Assembly: GCF_026343945.1 (NCBI RefSeq) | Contig: NZ_JAPKNJ010000001.1 | Span: forward strand, 2,418,001 to 2,482,000 | Length of the DNA stretch: 64,000 nucleotides | Origin: Kaistia algarum | Lineage (GTDB): Bacteria > Pseudomonadota > Alphaproteobacteria > Rhizobiales > Kaistiaceae | Reading direction: 5' to 3' | Part shown: one piece after another, positions 1-8,573 of the stretch | Layout: each line of letters starts with the position of its first letter | How positions within the stretch are numbered: position 1 is the stretch's first letter | Position numbers and translations under genes: made by a program | The notes under the pieces: model-generated | What the model saw: the letters and a program-made list of their open reading frames with translations, nothing else | The model's database searches: none | Told to the model about the DNA's origin: nothing

Positions 1-1
1 C

Positions 2-283
2 TGTCTTGGCCGGATCGTCGGCGAGGGATCGATCCGGGTGAACTCGCTGCACCGTCAGGCGGTTTCCCGCCTTGCCGACAGCCTCGTCGTCGAGGCCGTG
101 GCGCCGGACGGGACCATCGAGGCTGTCAGCGTCGCGGATGCGCCGGGCTTTGCCGTCGGCGTGCAGTGGCATCCCGAATTCTGGGTGGCGAGCGATGCGC
201 CGTCGGCGCGCCTGTTCCGCGCCTTCGGCGATGCCATGCGCCAACGCATGGCGCGTTCCTCGGATAGGGCAGCCGCCGAATGA
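2..283 (+). CDS. Gamma-glutamyl-GABA hydrolase-like class I amidotransferase (peptidase C26), C-terminal part
   Basis: The window begins inside this gene; about 93 C-terminal residues are readable up to the TGA stop. The segment VNSLHRQAV followed by GVQWHPEF is typical of the PuuD/C26 class I glutamine amidotransferases, and the His-Pro-Glu of the second block holds the catalytic His and Glu. The nucleophile Cys lies outside the window. Members usually hydrolyse gamma-glutamyl amides such as gamma-glutamyl-GABA in putrescine breakdown. It converges on the NicO gene, leaving no space between the two stops. The family is well supported; the substrate is inference. Confidence 0.85.
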   Translation, partial: CLGRIVGEGSIRVNSLHRQAVSRLADSLVVEAVAPDGTIEAVSVADAPGFAVGVQWHPEFWVASDAPSARLFRAFGDAMRQRMARSSDRAAAE

Positions 284-1327
284 TCAGCCGGCGGCGAGCG
301 CGCCGCCGAGCATGATGACGCCGAACAGCAGGATGCCGGCCGAGGCCGCGAGCTCCAGGCCGCGCAGTACCGCGAGCCGGCCGGTCGAACCCTCGGCCGA
401 AAAGCGCAGCGCCACATCCTTCGCCTTCACCGCGAGGGTCGCGAGCGCGGCGACTGTCAGGCCGGTGCCGACTGCCATCGCCAGCACCGACAGGATGCCG
501 CCCCAATAGAGTTTCTGCGAGATCGCGAAGACGAGGACGATGATCGCGCCGGAGCAGGGCCGGATACCGACCGCCATCACTGCCGCCGCGGCATTGCGCA
601 GCGTCAGCGGCGCCGTCAGCAGGCTCGGGTCGGGCATATGCGAATGGCCGCAATCGCAGGAAAACGACGAGGCCCGCGCCATGGCCGCTCCGCCATTGCC
701 GACCGAGAAGGCGAGGTTGTGGACGCAGTGGGCGTCGTGGACATGCGGCGCCGCCATGGCTGCTCTTGCGCCAGCTCCGGCCGGGCGCAGGCGCGACCAG
801 AGCAGCCAGACGCCGCAAAGCGCGATGAGCGCATAGCTTGCCACTTCGAGCGCGTCGGTCGCCCGCGTCATGGTCACGGCCGTGACATTGAGTAGCAGCG
901 TGCCGACCGAAACGACGACGATCGCCGTCACCGCCTGGACGAAGGCGGAGGCGAAGGAGATCGCCACGCCGCGCTTCAATGTGTCGCCGCTCGCCAGCAG
1001 ATAGGAGGAGATGACCGCCTTGCCATGTCCCGGCCCGACGGCGTGGAAGACGCCATAGGCGAAGGAGATGGCGACCAGGAACCAGGCGGCGTGGCCGCTG
1101 TCCGAGACCTGATGCAGCGCGGCGGTGAGTTCCTTGTAGAAACTCGCCTGCTGCGCCGCCACCCAGATGAAGAAGCCCTTGAACGGACCCGCCCAGGCAA
1201 CGGAACCTGATCCGTCCGGCGTCGCGATGCCGAAGGGGCTGCTGGCGGCCAGCGCGATTCCAGGTGCGGCGAGGAGGGCACTGAAGAGGGCGGCGAGCGC
1301 CCCGATGCGTCCTGCGATCGGCTTCAT
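284..1327 (-). CDS. NicO/RcnA-type nickel-cobalt permease
   Basis: A 347-residue polytopic membrane protein with an N-terminal signal-like segment. It carries the NicO-family motif FHAVGPGHGKAVISSYLLASG and a later RPCSGAIIVLVFA helix. Between them is a His/Cys-rich loop (PHVHDAHCVH and CDCGHSH), a likely metal-binding region. The start chosen is the ATG that overlaps the stop of the upstream DUF1007 gene by 4 bases; an earlier in-frame extension would run through that gene. The family exports or moves Ni2+/Co2+ across the inner membrane. Metal specificity cannot be read from the sequence, and zinc is possible. Confidence 0.88.
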   Translation of the reverse strand: MKPIAGRIGALAALFSALLAAPGIALAASSPFGIATPDGSGSVAWAGPFKGFFIWVAAQQASFYKELTAALHQVSDSGHAAWFLVAISFAYGVFHAVGPGHGKAVISSYLLASGDTLKRGVAISFASAFVQAVTAIVVVSVGTLLLNVTAVTMTRATDALEVASYALIALCGVWLLWSRLRPAGAGARAAMAAPHVHDAHCVHNLAFSVGNGGAAMARASSFSCDCGHSHMPDPSLLTAPLTLRNAAAAVMAVGIRPCSGAIIVLVFAISQKLYWGGILSVLAMAVGTGLTVAALATLAVKAKDVALRFSAEGSTGRLAVLRGLELAASAGILLFGVIMLGGALAAG

Positions 1328-1968
1328 GAGCAGCTCACGATGATCAGGCTGGCAAGGCTCGATGCCGCGTCCGCGAGGTCGGCCGGCAGATCGCGCTCGT
1401 CCATCGGAATGGCCGCGAGCTTCGCCATGGTGGCGTCGTCGAGTTCGTGCGGCGGCCGGTAGCTTGCCTTGCAGTTGGCTGGCGCGTCGGCGAGGTGGAT
1501 GGTCTGGTCCTTGACGAAATTGAACGCGACGAAATATTCGGGATCGAACACTTCGAGCGTCGTATATTTTCCGGGCGCAACCGGAGTCTTGAGCGGCAAG
1601 GTATAGAACAGCGTCAGCCGCCCCGCTCGGAAGTCCAGCCAATATTCGCTCGGAAAGGTCACGGGTACATGTTTGTCGCCGACTTTCAGCAGTGTGAAGT
1701 AGTTGTAGTCCTTTAAGGATTCGACGTTGACCTTGGCGAGCGGCTGTAACTCTTCATCCGAGAGCTTGCCGTCGCCATTGGCGTCAAGTCCCTGGATCGC
1801 GAAGGCCGTGAAGGCCTCGTCGAACTGCCAGATATGGCGGACTGCCGTCATGCGCCCTTCGGCGTCAAAGACGATCTCCTCCTTGGCATCGACGAAGACA
1901 TGCGGATGGGCGGAGGCAAGGCCGGTCGCGGCGATCAGGAGGAAGAGCGCGAAGCCGATTCGAAGCAT
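1324..1968 (-). CDS. DUF1007 periplasmic protein with an EF-hand-like loop
   Basis: 214 residues with a clear signal peptide ending near SAHPHVFVDAK. The HPHVF start of the mature chain is the hallmark of DUF1007 and offers two metal-ligand histidines. Residues around 64-76 (DANGDGKLSDEEL) match a canonical EF-hand calcium loop. It is translationally coupled (ATGA overlap) to the NicO permease, so the pair probably acts as a periplasmic metal-binding partner plus a transporter. The exact role is not established for the family. Confidence 0.85.
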   Translation of the reverse strand: MLRIGFALFLLIAATGLASAHPHVFVDAKEEIVFDAEGRMTAVRHIWQFDEAFTAFAIQGLDANGDGKLSDEELQPLAKVNVESLKDYNYFTLLKVGDKHVPVTFPSEYWLDFRAGRLTLFYTLPLKTPVAPGKYTTLEVFDPEYFVAFNFVKDQTIHLADAPANCKASYRPPHELDDATMAKLAAIPMDERDLPADLADAASSLASLIIVSCS

Positions 1969-2034
1969 GAGCGTTTGCCTATCCAGAATGCCGATCCTGC
2001 ATCGCGCGGAACTGCGGCCGGATCGTGTCGAAGT

Positions 2035-2943
2035 TCAGCAGCTGCCTCCGGGCGGGCTGTACTTCTCGAACCAGTGGACCAGCGAATCGATGAAGGCCCG
2101 TACCTTGCCGGAGAGGTGCCGCCGGTGTGGATAGACGGCGTGGATCGCAACGCCGGCCGGCTCGAAACTCTCCAGCACGGGAATGAGCCGGCCATTGGCA
2201 ATATCCTCGCGCACCACCAGGAACGGCACGATGGTGAAGCCGAGCCCGGCAAGGGCGCCGAGACGGGCTGCATTGGGGCTGTTGACCTCGACGCGGCCCT
2301 TCACGCCGACCGTTACGCGCTCGCCGTCGATCACGAACGGCCAGTTGGAGCGGTAGCCGACATTGGTGTCGATAATGCAGGGCTTGCCGGCGAGGTCGGA
2401 CGGCACTTCCGGCCTCCCGTGGCGCTCCAGCACTTCCGGACTGGCGCAGATGATGATGCGGAACGAGGCGAGCCGCCGCGCGATCAGGCTGGAATCGGTC
2501 AGCGAGGTGATGCGGATGGCGACGTCGAATCCTTCGTCAACGAGGTCGACGAAACGGTCTTCCAGATGCAGTTCCAGCGTGATGCCGGGTTCCTGCACGA
2601 CGAAATCCATGATCGCCCGGCCGAGTTCGCCATCACCGAACGTGCGCGGCGCGCTCACCTTGAGCCGGCCGCGCGCGGCGGCATGGGCGTCGCCGACCGA
2701 CGTCTGCAGATCGTCGATCCGCTGCAGGATCTCGGTGGCATCGCGGGCATAGACCTGGCCGACCTCGGTCAGCGACAGGGTCCGCGTCGTGCGGTTGAGC
2801 AGGCGGGCGCCGAGCTCATCCTCGAGCTCACGAACATATTTCGAGATCAGCGCCTTGGAGCGGCCCATCTTGCGCGCGGCAGCCGAGAAGCCACCGGCCT
2901 CGACCACCTCGACGAAAGTCCGCATGCGAGTGAGTGTGTCCAT
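2035..2943 (-). CDS. LysR-family transcriptional regulator
   Basis: 302 residues. An N-terminal winged helix-turn-helix (MDTLTRMRTFVEVVEAGGFSA, then KALISKYVRELEDELGARLL) is followed by a periplasmic-binding-protein-like effector domain. The layout fits the large AaeR/PgrR-like group of LysR proteins. The ATG at MDTLTRM was chosen because LysR proteins normally begin just before this helix; a start nine codons upstream is possible. It follows the amidase gene in the same direction, 76 bases away, and may control it or the gamma-glutamyltransferase homologue. The effector is unknown. Confidence 0.9.
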   Translation of the reverse strand: MDTLTRMRTFVEVVEAGGFSAAARKMGRSKALISKYVRELEDELGARLLNRTTRTLSLTEVGQVYARDATEILQRIDDLQTSVGDAHAAARGRLKVSAPRTFGDGELGRAIMDFVVQEPGITLELHLEDRFVDLVDEGFDVAIRITSLTDSSLIARRLASFRIIICASPEVLERHGRPEVPSDLAGKPCIIDTNVGYRSNWPFVIDGERVTVGVKGRVEVNSPNAARLGALAGLGFTIVPFLVVREDIANGRLIPVLESFEPAGVAIHAVYPHRRHLSGKVRAFIDSLVHWFEKYSPPGGSC

Positions 2944-3019
2944 CGCGCGGATACTAGACACTGGCGGCAACTATGGAAGGGCCTCGCCGCGCATGCGCAG
3001 GGCGAAGCGTGCTTTTCCC

Positions 3020-4204
3020 CTAGCCGGCCATGATGCGGCGGGCGAGATCGATCAGCGCGCGGTCACGGCCGTGCGGCGCGACCAGCGATACGCCGAGCGG
3101 GCAGCCATCATGCTCGGCGAGCGGCAGGCTGATCTGCGGCAGTCCGGCCAGTCCCGCCGTGCACAGCATCGACAGCGCCCGATTGCGGTAGGATTCGAGC
3201 GTGTCGCCATCGAGGCCGCGCAGCGGAGCGATGCCGGGCGTCGTGGGAATGGCGAGGATGGTATCGTCGCCGAGAAGCCCAGTGATGCGCTCGCGCACAT
3301 GGCGGCGACGGACGGCAGCCGCCTCGTAGTCCTCGACGGTGACGCGGCTTGCCCATTCGAAGCGCTCGCGCACGCCCGGTCCGAAGGTTGGGTTGTTGGC
3401 CGTGATCCAGGCACCGTTCGCCTGCCAGGCTTCATAGGCCTGCATCGTGCGGAAGATCATGCGCCAGGCGGCGAGACCATCCTCGGAAACGATGACCGCG
3501 CCGGCGGGCTGGAGATGGGCGGCGATGCGCGGGCTCGCACTGCGGACCGCGGCCTCCTCGAGTTCGCCAAGCAGCAGGGCGTGGATGTCGTCGCCGACGA
3601 TGAAGCGCGTGAGCGGCGGCCCAGCGACATCATCACCGAGCAGGACATCGCCGACGCGGGCGAACGTATCCATGTCGCGCGCGAACCAGCCGACGACGTC
3701 AAAGGTCTCGGCGAGCGGCATCACGGACGAGATGTCGATGCGGCCGAAGGTCGGGCGGAGGCCGATCAGGCCGTTATAGGAAGCCGGCGCACGAACCGAT
3801 CCGCCGGTGTCGGAGCCGAGGGCGAAATCGACCAGTCCGGCCGAGGTCGCCGCTGCCGAGCCGGACGAGGAGCCACCCGGTATGCGGCCCGGCGCGCGGA
3901 CGTTGATCGGCGTGCCGTAGTGAAAATTCTCGCCATTCATCGAATAGGCGAATTCGTCGGTATGCGTCTTGCCGACAAAGCGGGCGCCGGCGTCGAGCAG
4001 CATTTGCACCGCCGGTGCACTGGCCGTCTTGATGCCGCTTTGCTGGCGGACCAGCGGATGGCCGCCGCCGGTCGGATAGCCGGCGACATCGTAGAGATCC
4101 TTGACGGCAAAGGTCAGGCCGGCGAGCGGCCCGGACGCCGCGGACGGTACTTCGACGGCTGGATAGTCGACGAAGGCATGGACGGGATCGCTGGTCAGAA
4201 GCAT
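3020..4204 (-). CDS. Amidase-signature hydrolase, AMI1 (indole-3-acetamide hydrolase)-like
   Basis: 394 residues, one amidase-signature domain. The Ser-cisSer-Lys triad is visible: Lys in FAVKDLYD, the GGSSSGSAAA block and the Ser of SDTGGSVRAPAS. The stretch YSMNGENFHYGTP and the FDVVGWFARD segment resemble, from memory, plant AMI1 proteins that turn indole-3-acetamide into the auxin IAA. Related bacterial enzymes act on other small amides. Upstream lies a same-strand gamma-glutamyltransferase homologue, downstream a LysR gene. Amidase membership is certain; the substrate is inference. Confidence 0.9.
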   Translation of the reverse strand: MLLTSDPVHAFVDYPAVEVPSAASGPLAGLTFAVKDLYDVAGYPTGGGHPLVRQQSGIKTASAPAVQMLLDAGARFVGKTHTDEFAYSMNGENFHYGTPINVRAPGRIPGGSSSGSAAATSAGLVDFALGSDTGGSVRAPASYNGLIGLRPTFGRIDISSVMPLAETFDVVGWFARDMDTFARVGDVLLGDDVAGPPLTRFIVGDDIHALLLGELEEAAVRSASPRIAAHLQPAGAVIVSEDGLAAWRMIFRTMQAYEAWQANGAWITANNPTFGPGVRERFEWASRVTVEDYEAAAVRRRHVRERITGLLGDDTILAIPTTPGIAPLRGLDGDTLESYRNRALSMLCTAGLAGLPQISLPLAEHDGCPLGVSLVAPHGRDRALIDLARRIMAG

Positions 4205-4317
4205 GGGGCTTTCGCTGGGGCTTCGGCCGGCCGGAGCGGCTGGCGCCGTTCAGGCGTGGGATGGGTTCCCGCGATACATAGCCCGTTCTTTCCGCGAATG
4301 CGAAAAAATTTGGCGCC

Positions 4318-5907
4318 TCAGGCGGGAACCGCGGCACCGTCCGAGCGTGGGTCGGAGGCCCCGAAGATGCGCCCGTCCTTGCGGCGGACCAGGGCGCCGG
4401 CATGGCCCATCAGGTCCGCATGCGAGGCGTCGAGGACCTCGACATCATGGCCGGCACGCTGGAGCGCGTTCACGACATCCGGATCGAAGCGGTTTTCGAG
4501 GCGCAGATTAGTATGGTCCGAGCCCCAGCTTCGCCCCAAGAGCCAGCGCGGCGCGGCGATCGCCTCGGCGAGGTCCATGCCGAAGCGGGCATAGCGCGTG
4601 AACACGGCCGCCTGCGTCTGCGGCTGGCCCTCGCCGCCCATCGTGCCATAGCTCATGAAGCGGCCATCGTCGAACGAGGCCATGGCCGGGTTGAGCGTAT
4701 GGAATGGCTTGCGGCCGGGATGCAGCGGATTGCGGGCCCGATGGTCGAGCGAGAAGCTCGATCCGCGGTTCTGCCAGGTGATGCCCGTGCGCGGCAGCAC
4801 GACGCCCGAGCCGAACTCCCAGAAGATCGACTGGATATAGGAGACGGCCATGCCGTTCGCGTCGATCGCGCCGAGCCAGACGGTGTCACCCTTCTTGGCG
4901 ACCTGCGGCCAGGGCGCCGCCCGGCGCATGTCGACATGTCCCGCCTCGCGGTCGAGCACGGCGTTGGACAGATGCATGGAGAGATCGCCGGCGATCTCGG
5001 GGTCGGTCACATGGGCATCGCGGATCAGGAAGGCGCGCTTGGTAGCCTCGACGAGACCGTGCACATGCTCGAAGCTCTCGCCGCGCTGGACGCCGAGGCG
5101 CTCGAATACACCCAGAATAATCAGCGAGGCGACGCCCTGTGTGGGCGGCGGCGCGTTGAACAGTTCGACATCGGTAAGGCGCACCGAGAGCGGCGGGCGG
5201 AAGCGCGCCTGGTGCTTGGCCAGGTCGTCGCGGGTCACCGGGCTGCCGATCCGTTCGAGATCGTCGGCGATCGTCACCGCGATGTCGCCGCGATAGAAAT
5301 CGTCGAAGCCGGCATGCGCGAGCTGGTCGAGCGTATCGGCGAATCGCTCCTGACGCAGGATCGTGCCGACTTCAGGAACCTCTCCATCGACCAGGAAGAA
5401 GTCGGCAAAGCCGGGCGCCGCCTTGAGCGCGGCGAGATGTTCGCGGGTTAGGCGCGTCTGCGAGCGCGTCACGGCGGTGCCGGCACGGGCATGGCCGATC
5501 GCGTTCTCGAGCAGGGTCGTCCGCTCGATCCGCCCGCCGAGGCTCTTCGACAACTCGAAGGCCAGTTCCCAGCCGGAGACGGCTCCGGCCACCGTCAGTG
5601 CCGCGTCGGGGCCGCGCGTCGGAATATGGTCATAACCCTTCGCGCGATAGGCGGCGATGGTCGCCTTGGAGCCGGCCGAGCCGCAGCCCTTGATATAGCG
5701 CGGCGGGCGGCCCGGCTCGCGGACCAGCCAGAAGCCGTCGCCGCCGATGCCGTTCATGTGCGGATAGACGACGGCGATCGTCGCCGCGGTGGCGATCATG
5801 GCTTCGAGCGCGTTGCCGCCGGCCCGCAGGATCTCGGCTCCCGCCTCCGCCGCAGCCCAGTGCGGCGCCACCACCATGCCCTTTTCGCCGACGACGGTCT
5901 CGCTCAT
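4318..5907 (-). CDS. Gamma-glutamyltransferase-family Ntn hydrolase with altered substrate pocket
   Basis: 529 residues, the usual length for an uncleaved GGT-family precursor. Thr342 in KKGDTVWLGAIDANG aligns with the autoprocessing nucleophile, so cleavage into two chains is expected. GTMGGEGQPQ supplies the oxyanion glycines. By hand alignment, the Arg that binds the gamma-glutamyl carboxylate in E. coli GGT falls at Cys75, and the Gln/Asp of the small chain fall in QNRGSSFSL. Such GGT homologues include oxamate amidohydrolase (HpxW) and acylases, so a true GGT activity should not be assumed. No secretion signal is seen. A good ribosome-binding site (AAGGAGCG) precedes the ATG. Confidence 0.88.
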   Translation of the reverse strand: MSETVVGEKGMVVAPHWAAAEAGAEILRAGGNALEAMIATAATIAVVYPHMNGIGGDGFWLVREPGRPPRYIKGCGSAGSKATIAAYRAKGYDHIPTRGPDAALTVAGAVSGWELAFELSKSLGGRIERTTLLENAIGHARAGTAVTRSQTRLTREHLAALKAAPGFADFFLVDGEVPEVGTILRQERFADTLDQLAHAGFDDFYRGDIAVTIADDLERIGSPVTRDDLAKHQARFRPPLSVRLTDVELFNAPPPTQGVASLIILGVFERLGVQRGESFEHVHGLVEATKRAFLIRDAHVTDPEIAGDLSMHLSNAVLDREAGHVDMRRAAPWPQVAKKGDTVWLGAIDANGMAVSYIQSIFWEFGSGVVLPRTGITWQNRGSSFSLDHRARNPLHPGRKPFHTLNPAMASFDDGRFMSYGTMGGEGQPQTQAAVFTRYARFGMDLAEAIAAPRWLLGRSWGSDHTNLRLENRFDPDVVNALQRAGHDVEVLDASHADLMGHAGALVRRKDGRIFGASDPRSDGAAVPA

Positions 5908-6199
5908 GAAACGCTCCTTTATGCCGCGCGAATCCTTAGGCGAATCGCCGCGACGCCGGAAGGGCGAATCGCCCCCTGCCTTCGATCGCGGCAGAGGGTG
6001 ATGAGAGGTGAGGCGGTGGCTGGATGTCGTGAATTCGACAAGGATTTGTCACATTCGGACGGTTCCGAACGCGTTTCGGCGACCCTGCGAGGCTCGCGGT
6101 GCCCGAGGGCCGAATTTTATGGCCTCCGACGCAAAAACCGCTTGTATCGAGGGGTGGTTCGTCCTACCTACGCCTTGCCCAATTATCGCACGTGCCTGT
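5908..6199. other. Gene-free stretch upstream of the GGT homologue
   Basis: No convincing gene. The part next to the GGT homologue must hold its promoter and contains two copies of a GGCGAATCGCC-like word about 20 bases apart. Open frames crossing here have no recognisable domains or ribosome-binding sites. Confidence 0.4.
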
Positions 6200-6657
6200 G
6201 GTTGCGTGCCGACCGGTGGGGCTTCGGACAAGAGGCCGAAGCGACGCCCATGTGGACCCCGAAAGGACCACGAGGAGTCCGGGAATTTCCCGGGAAGGTC
6301 GGCAGCCGGAAAGCGAACCGGTGAACTCCGTCTCCGCGGAGGACGCGACTTGAAGCAACGACGTAGCGGGCTTTTTTAGTCTCTACCGGCTCTCCATCGG
6401 CCGTGGTCACTGAAGAGGCACTACATCCTTGCCGGGCGTGCGGATCGGTTCCCCCGTTCCAAGCGAAGGCAGCGCTCACGAAAACGCATCCCGTTTTCGC
6501 TGCGACTGTCACCCGCGAAATCTGCCGGCTTTGCCGGCAAAACGGCTCCGCTGCCTGCGTTTCGATCGCGTCCATAGCGATTGGCACGACGGTTTCGTTC
6601 CGTCCGCTTGTTTCGCAACGCTTTTGAGCCTGTCGCTAGGCTCTCGGGGATACGCAG
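6200..6657 (+). ncRNA. Candidate speF-type structured leader of the ornithine decarboxylase gene
   Basis: About 450 non-coding bases precede the decarboxylase start. They hold several hairpins: CCGGGAATTTCCCGG near 6288, CGAAAACG/CGTTTTCG near 6479-6500, GCCGGCTTTGCCGGC near 6524-6538, and a GCGGGC followed by six T near 6367. Alphaproteobacterial fold-III ornithine decarboxylase genes are known to carry the long speF leader RNA (Rfam), thought to control them by polyamine or ornithine. Position, length and structure fit, but I cannot score the covariance model. The exact 5' end is not defined. Confidence 0.5.
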
Positions 6658-7788
6658 ATGACCGCTCGCATCATCGACTTCCTGAACACCCGACGTCCGG
6701 AAGGCCCCTGCCTTGTCGTCGACCTCGACGTCGTTCGGGAGAACTATCTGAATTTCGCGCATGCGCTGCCGGACACGCGGATCTTCTACGCGGTCAAGGC
6801 CAATCCTGCGCCGGAAGTGCTGAAGCTGCTCGCCTCGCTGGGCTCGAATTTCGACTGCGCCTCGGTCGCCGAGATCGACATGGCGCTGGCCGCCGGCGCG
6901 ACGCCTGACCGCATTTCCTATGGCAACACGATCAAGAAGGAGCGCGACATCGCTGCCGCCTTCGCTCGTGGCATCTCGCTCTATTCGGTCGACTGCGAAG
7001 CCGAGGTCGAGAAGGTTTCGCGCGCCGCTCCCGGCATGCGCGTCTTCTGCCGCATCCTCTGCGACGGCGCCGGCGCCGAATGGCCGCTTTCGCGCAAGTT
7101 CGGCTGTGAGCCCGAGATGGCGGTCGGCGTGCTGGAGCATGCACATCGGCTGGGCCTGCGCGCCTATGGCGTGTCGTTCCATGTCGGCTCGCAGCAGGGC
7201 AATGTCGATGCCTGGGACGGTGCGCTCGCTTCGGCGGCGGAGATCTTCCGCGTGCTCGGCGAGCGAGGCATCCAGCTCTCGATGGTCAATCTCGGCGGCG
7301 GTTTCCCGACCCGCTATCTGAAGGACGTTCCCGGCGTCGAGAGCTATGGCTCGTCGATCGACGGCGCCCTGAAGAAGCATTTCGGCAATCGCATCCCGGA
7401 GACGATCATCGAGCCGGGCCGCGGCATGGTCGGCAATGCCGGCATCATCAAGTCGGAAGTCGTCCTGATCTCGAAGAAGAGCGACGAGGACCAGGTGCGC
7501 TGGGTCTATCTCGACATCGGCAAGTTCGGCGGCCTCGCCGAGACGATGGATGAGTCGATCCGCTATCCGATCCGCACGCTGCATGACGGCGACAGCAAGG
7601 CGCCTTGCGTCCTCGCTGGCCCGACCTGCGATTCGGCCGACGTCCTCTATGAGAAGACGCCGTACGAACTGCCGGTCACGCTGTCGATCGGCGACGAGGT
7701 GCTGATCGAGGGCACCGGCGCCTACACGACGACCTATTCGGCCGTCGCCTTCAACGGCTTCGAGCCGCTCGCCTCCTACGTGATCTGA
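6658..7788 (+). CDS. odc: PLP-dependent ornithine (or lysine/ornithine) decarboxylase, alanine-racemase fold
   Basis: 376 residues, complete. Lys47 in YAVKANP is the PLP Schiff-base lysine. HVGSQ, the phosphate-binding GGGFP, EPGRG, and the active-site Cys/Asp in PTCDSADV are all present, as is the closing GAYTTTYSAVAFNGF. These are the features of fold-III ornithine decarboxylases, which make putrescine. A GNAT gene begins 12 bases downstream and homospermidine synthase follows, so the putrescine most likely feeds sym-homospermidine formation. Expression is probably controlled through the long leader. Confidence 0.95.
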   Translation: MTARIIDFLNTRRPEGPCLVVDLDVVRENYLNFAHALPDTRIFYAVKANPAPEVLKLLASLGSNFDCASVAEIDMALAAGATPDRISYGNTIKKERDIAAAFARGISLYSVDCEAEVEKVSRAAPGMRVFCRILCDGAGAEWPLSRKFGCEPEMAVGVLEHAHRLGLRAYGVSFHVGSQQGNVDAWDGALASAAEIFRVLGERGIQLSMVNLGGGFPTRYLKDVPGVESYGSSIDGALKKHFGNRIPETIIEPGRGMVGNAGIIKSEVVLISKKSDEDQVRWVYLDIGKFGGLAETMDESIRYPIRTLHDGDSKAPCVLAGPTCDSADVLYEKTPYELPVTLSIGDEVLIEGTGAYTTTYSAVAFNGFEPLASYVI

Positions 7789-7800
7789 AGGCGTCCAAAA

Positions 7801-8352
7801 ATGATCCATCTTGGCGTCGAGGCGCCGGCGGAAGCCGGCGCCCGTGAAATGCTGCTCGACCGCACCATGGGCGAGGGCCGTTTCCTCAAATCCTCGGAAC
7901 GGATCCGCGAGGGCCGTCTGCCGGCCGCCGGACTGGCGCTCGTCGCGCGTGATGGCGACGAACTCGTGGGCACGGTCCGTCTTTGGAATGTCTCGGCCGG
8001 TGGCCGCGGCGCGCTGCTGCTCGGCCCGCTCGCCGTGGCGCCGGAATGCCAGGGCGAAGGCGTCGGCGCGAAGCTGATGCGGATGGCGCTGAACCGCGCC
8101 GCTGCCTTCGGCCATGGCGCGGTCATCCTCGTCGGCGACGCGCCCTACTATAGCCGGTTCGGCTTCTCCAACGCGCCGACCGCCCGGCTTCTGATGCCCG
8201 GCCCGGTGGACCGGAACCGCTTCCTCGCGCTGGAAATGCGTGAAGGAGCGCTCGCGGGAGCCGTCGGCCTCCTGCAGCCGACGGGCGAATTCGCTGCTCC
8301 GGCGTTCGTTCCCGATTACGCGGCGTTCGAGCCGGTACGTCTGGCCGCCTGA
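7801..8352 (+). CDS. GNAT-family N-acetyltransferase (YhbS-like)
   Basis: 183 residues with the acetyl-CoA loop in LAVAPECQGEGVGAKLM and the YYSRFGF stretch typical of the YhbS/COG3153 group. It sits 12 bases after the decarboxylase stop and before homospermidine synthase, so it is probably co-transcribed. An attractive but unproven idea is that it acetylates a polyamine or precursor; the family as a whole has varied small-molecule and protein targets. Confidence 0.85.
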   Translation: MIHLGVEAPAEAGAREMLLDRTMGEGRFLKSSERIREGRLPAAGLALVARDGDELVGTVRLWNVSAGGRGALLLGPLAVAPECQGEGVGAKLMRMALNRAAAFGHGAVILVGDAPYYSRFGFSNAPTARLLMPGPVDRNRFLALEMREGALAGAVGLLQPTGEFAAPAFVPDYAAFEPVRLAA

Positions 8353-8573
8353 CGGCCAGCATTCCGTCCGCTGATTGCATGTCCCTGCCGGATTGGCCGG
8401 CGGGGGAGCCGCGCGGCTGCCATTCTGCTATCGTGATGGAAGATCTGTCCCCGTCGCCCGCTGCGTTCGCAAAACGTGCCGGGGCGGGGTTACGTTTCTG
8501 TCGCGTTTTTTAGGTACGAAGCGGTTTGCGTTCATCCGCGTTCGTCGTGTTTGAAGTTGAGGAGAACACCGAT

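Noticed and set aside
1328..1642. N-terminal extension of the NicO permease
   Set aside because: It is an alternate frame of the DUF1007 gene; the signal peptide starts at MKPIAGR.
6008..6379. 123-codon frame upstream of the ornithine decarboxylase gene
   Set aside because: No ribosome-binding site or domain, and it runs through the hairpins of the leader.
6582..6596. Near sigma-54 promoter (TGGCACG-N4-TTTC) before the ornithine decarboxylase gene
   Set aside because: The -12 element is TTTC, not TTGC; the invariant GC is lost, so it is unlikely to work.
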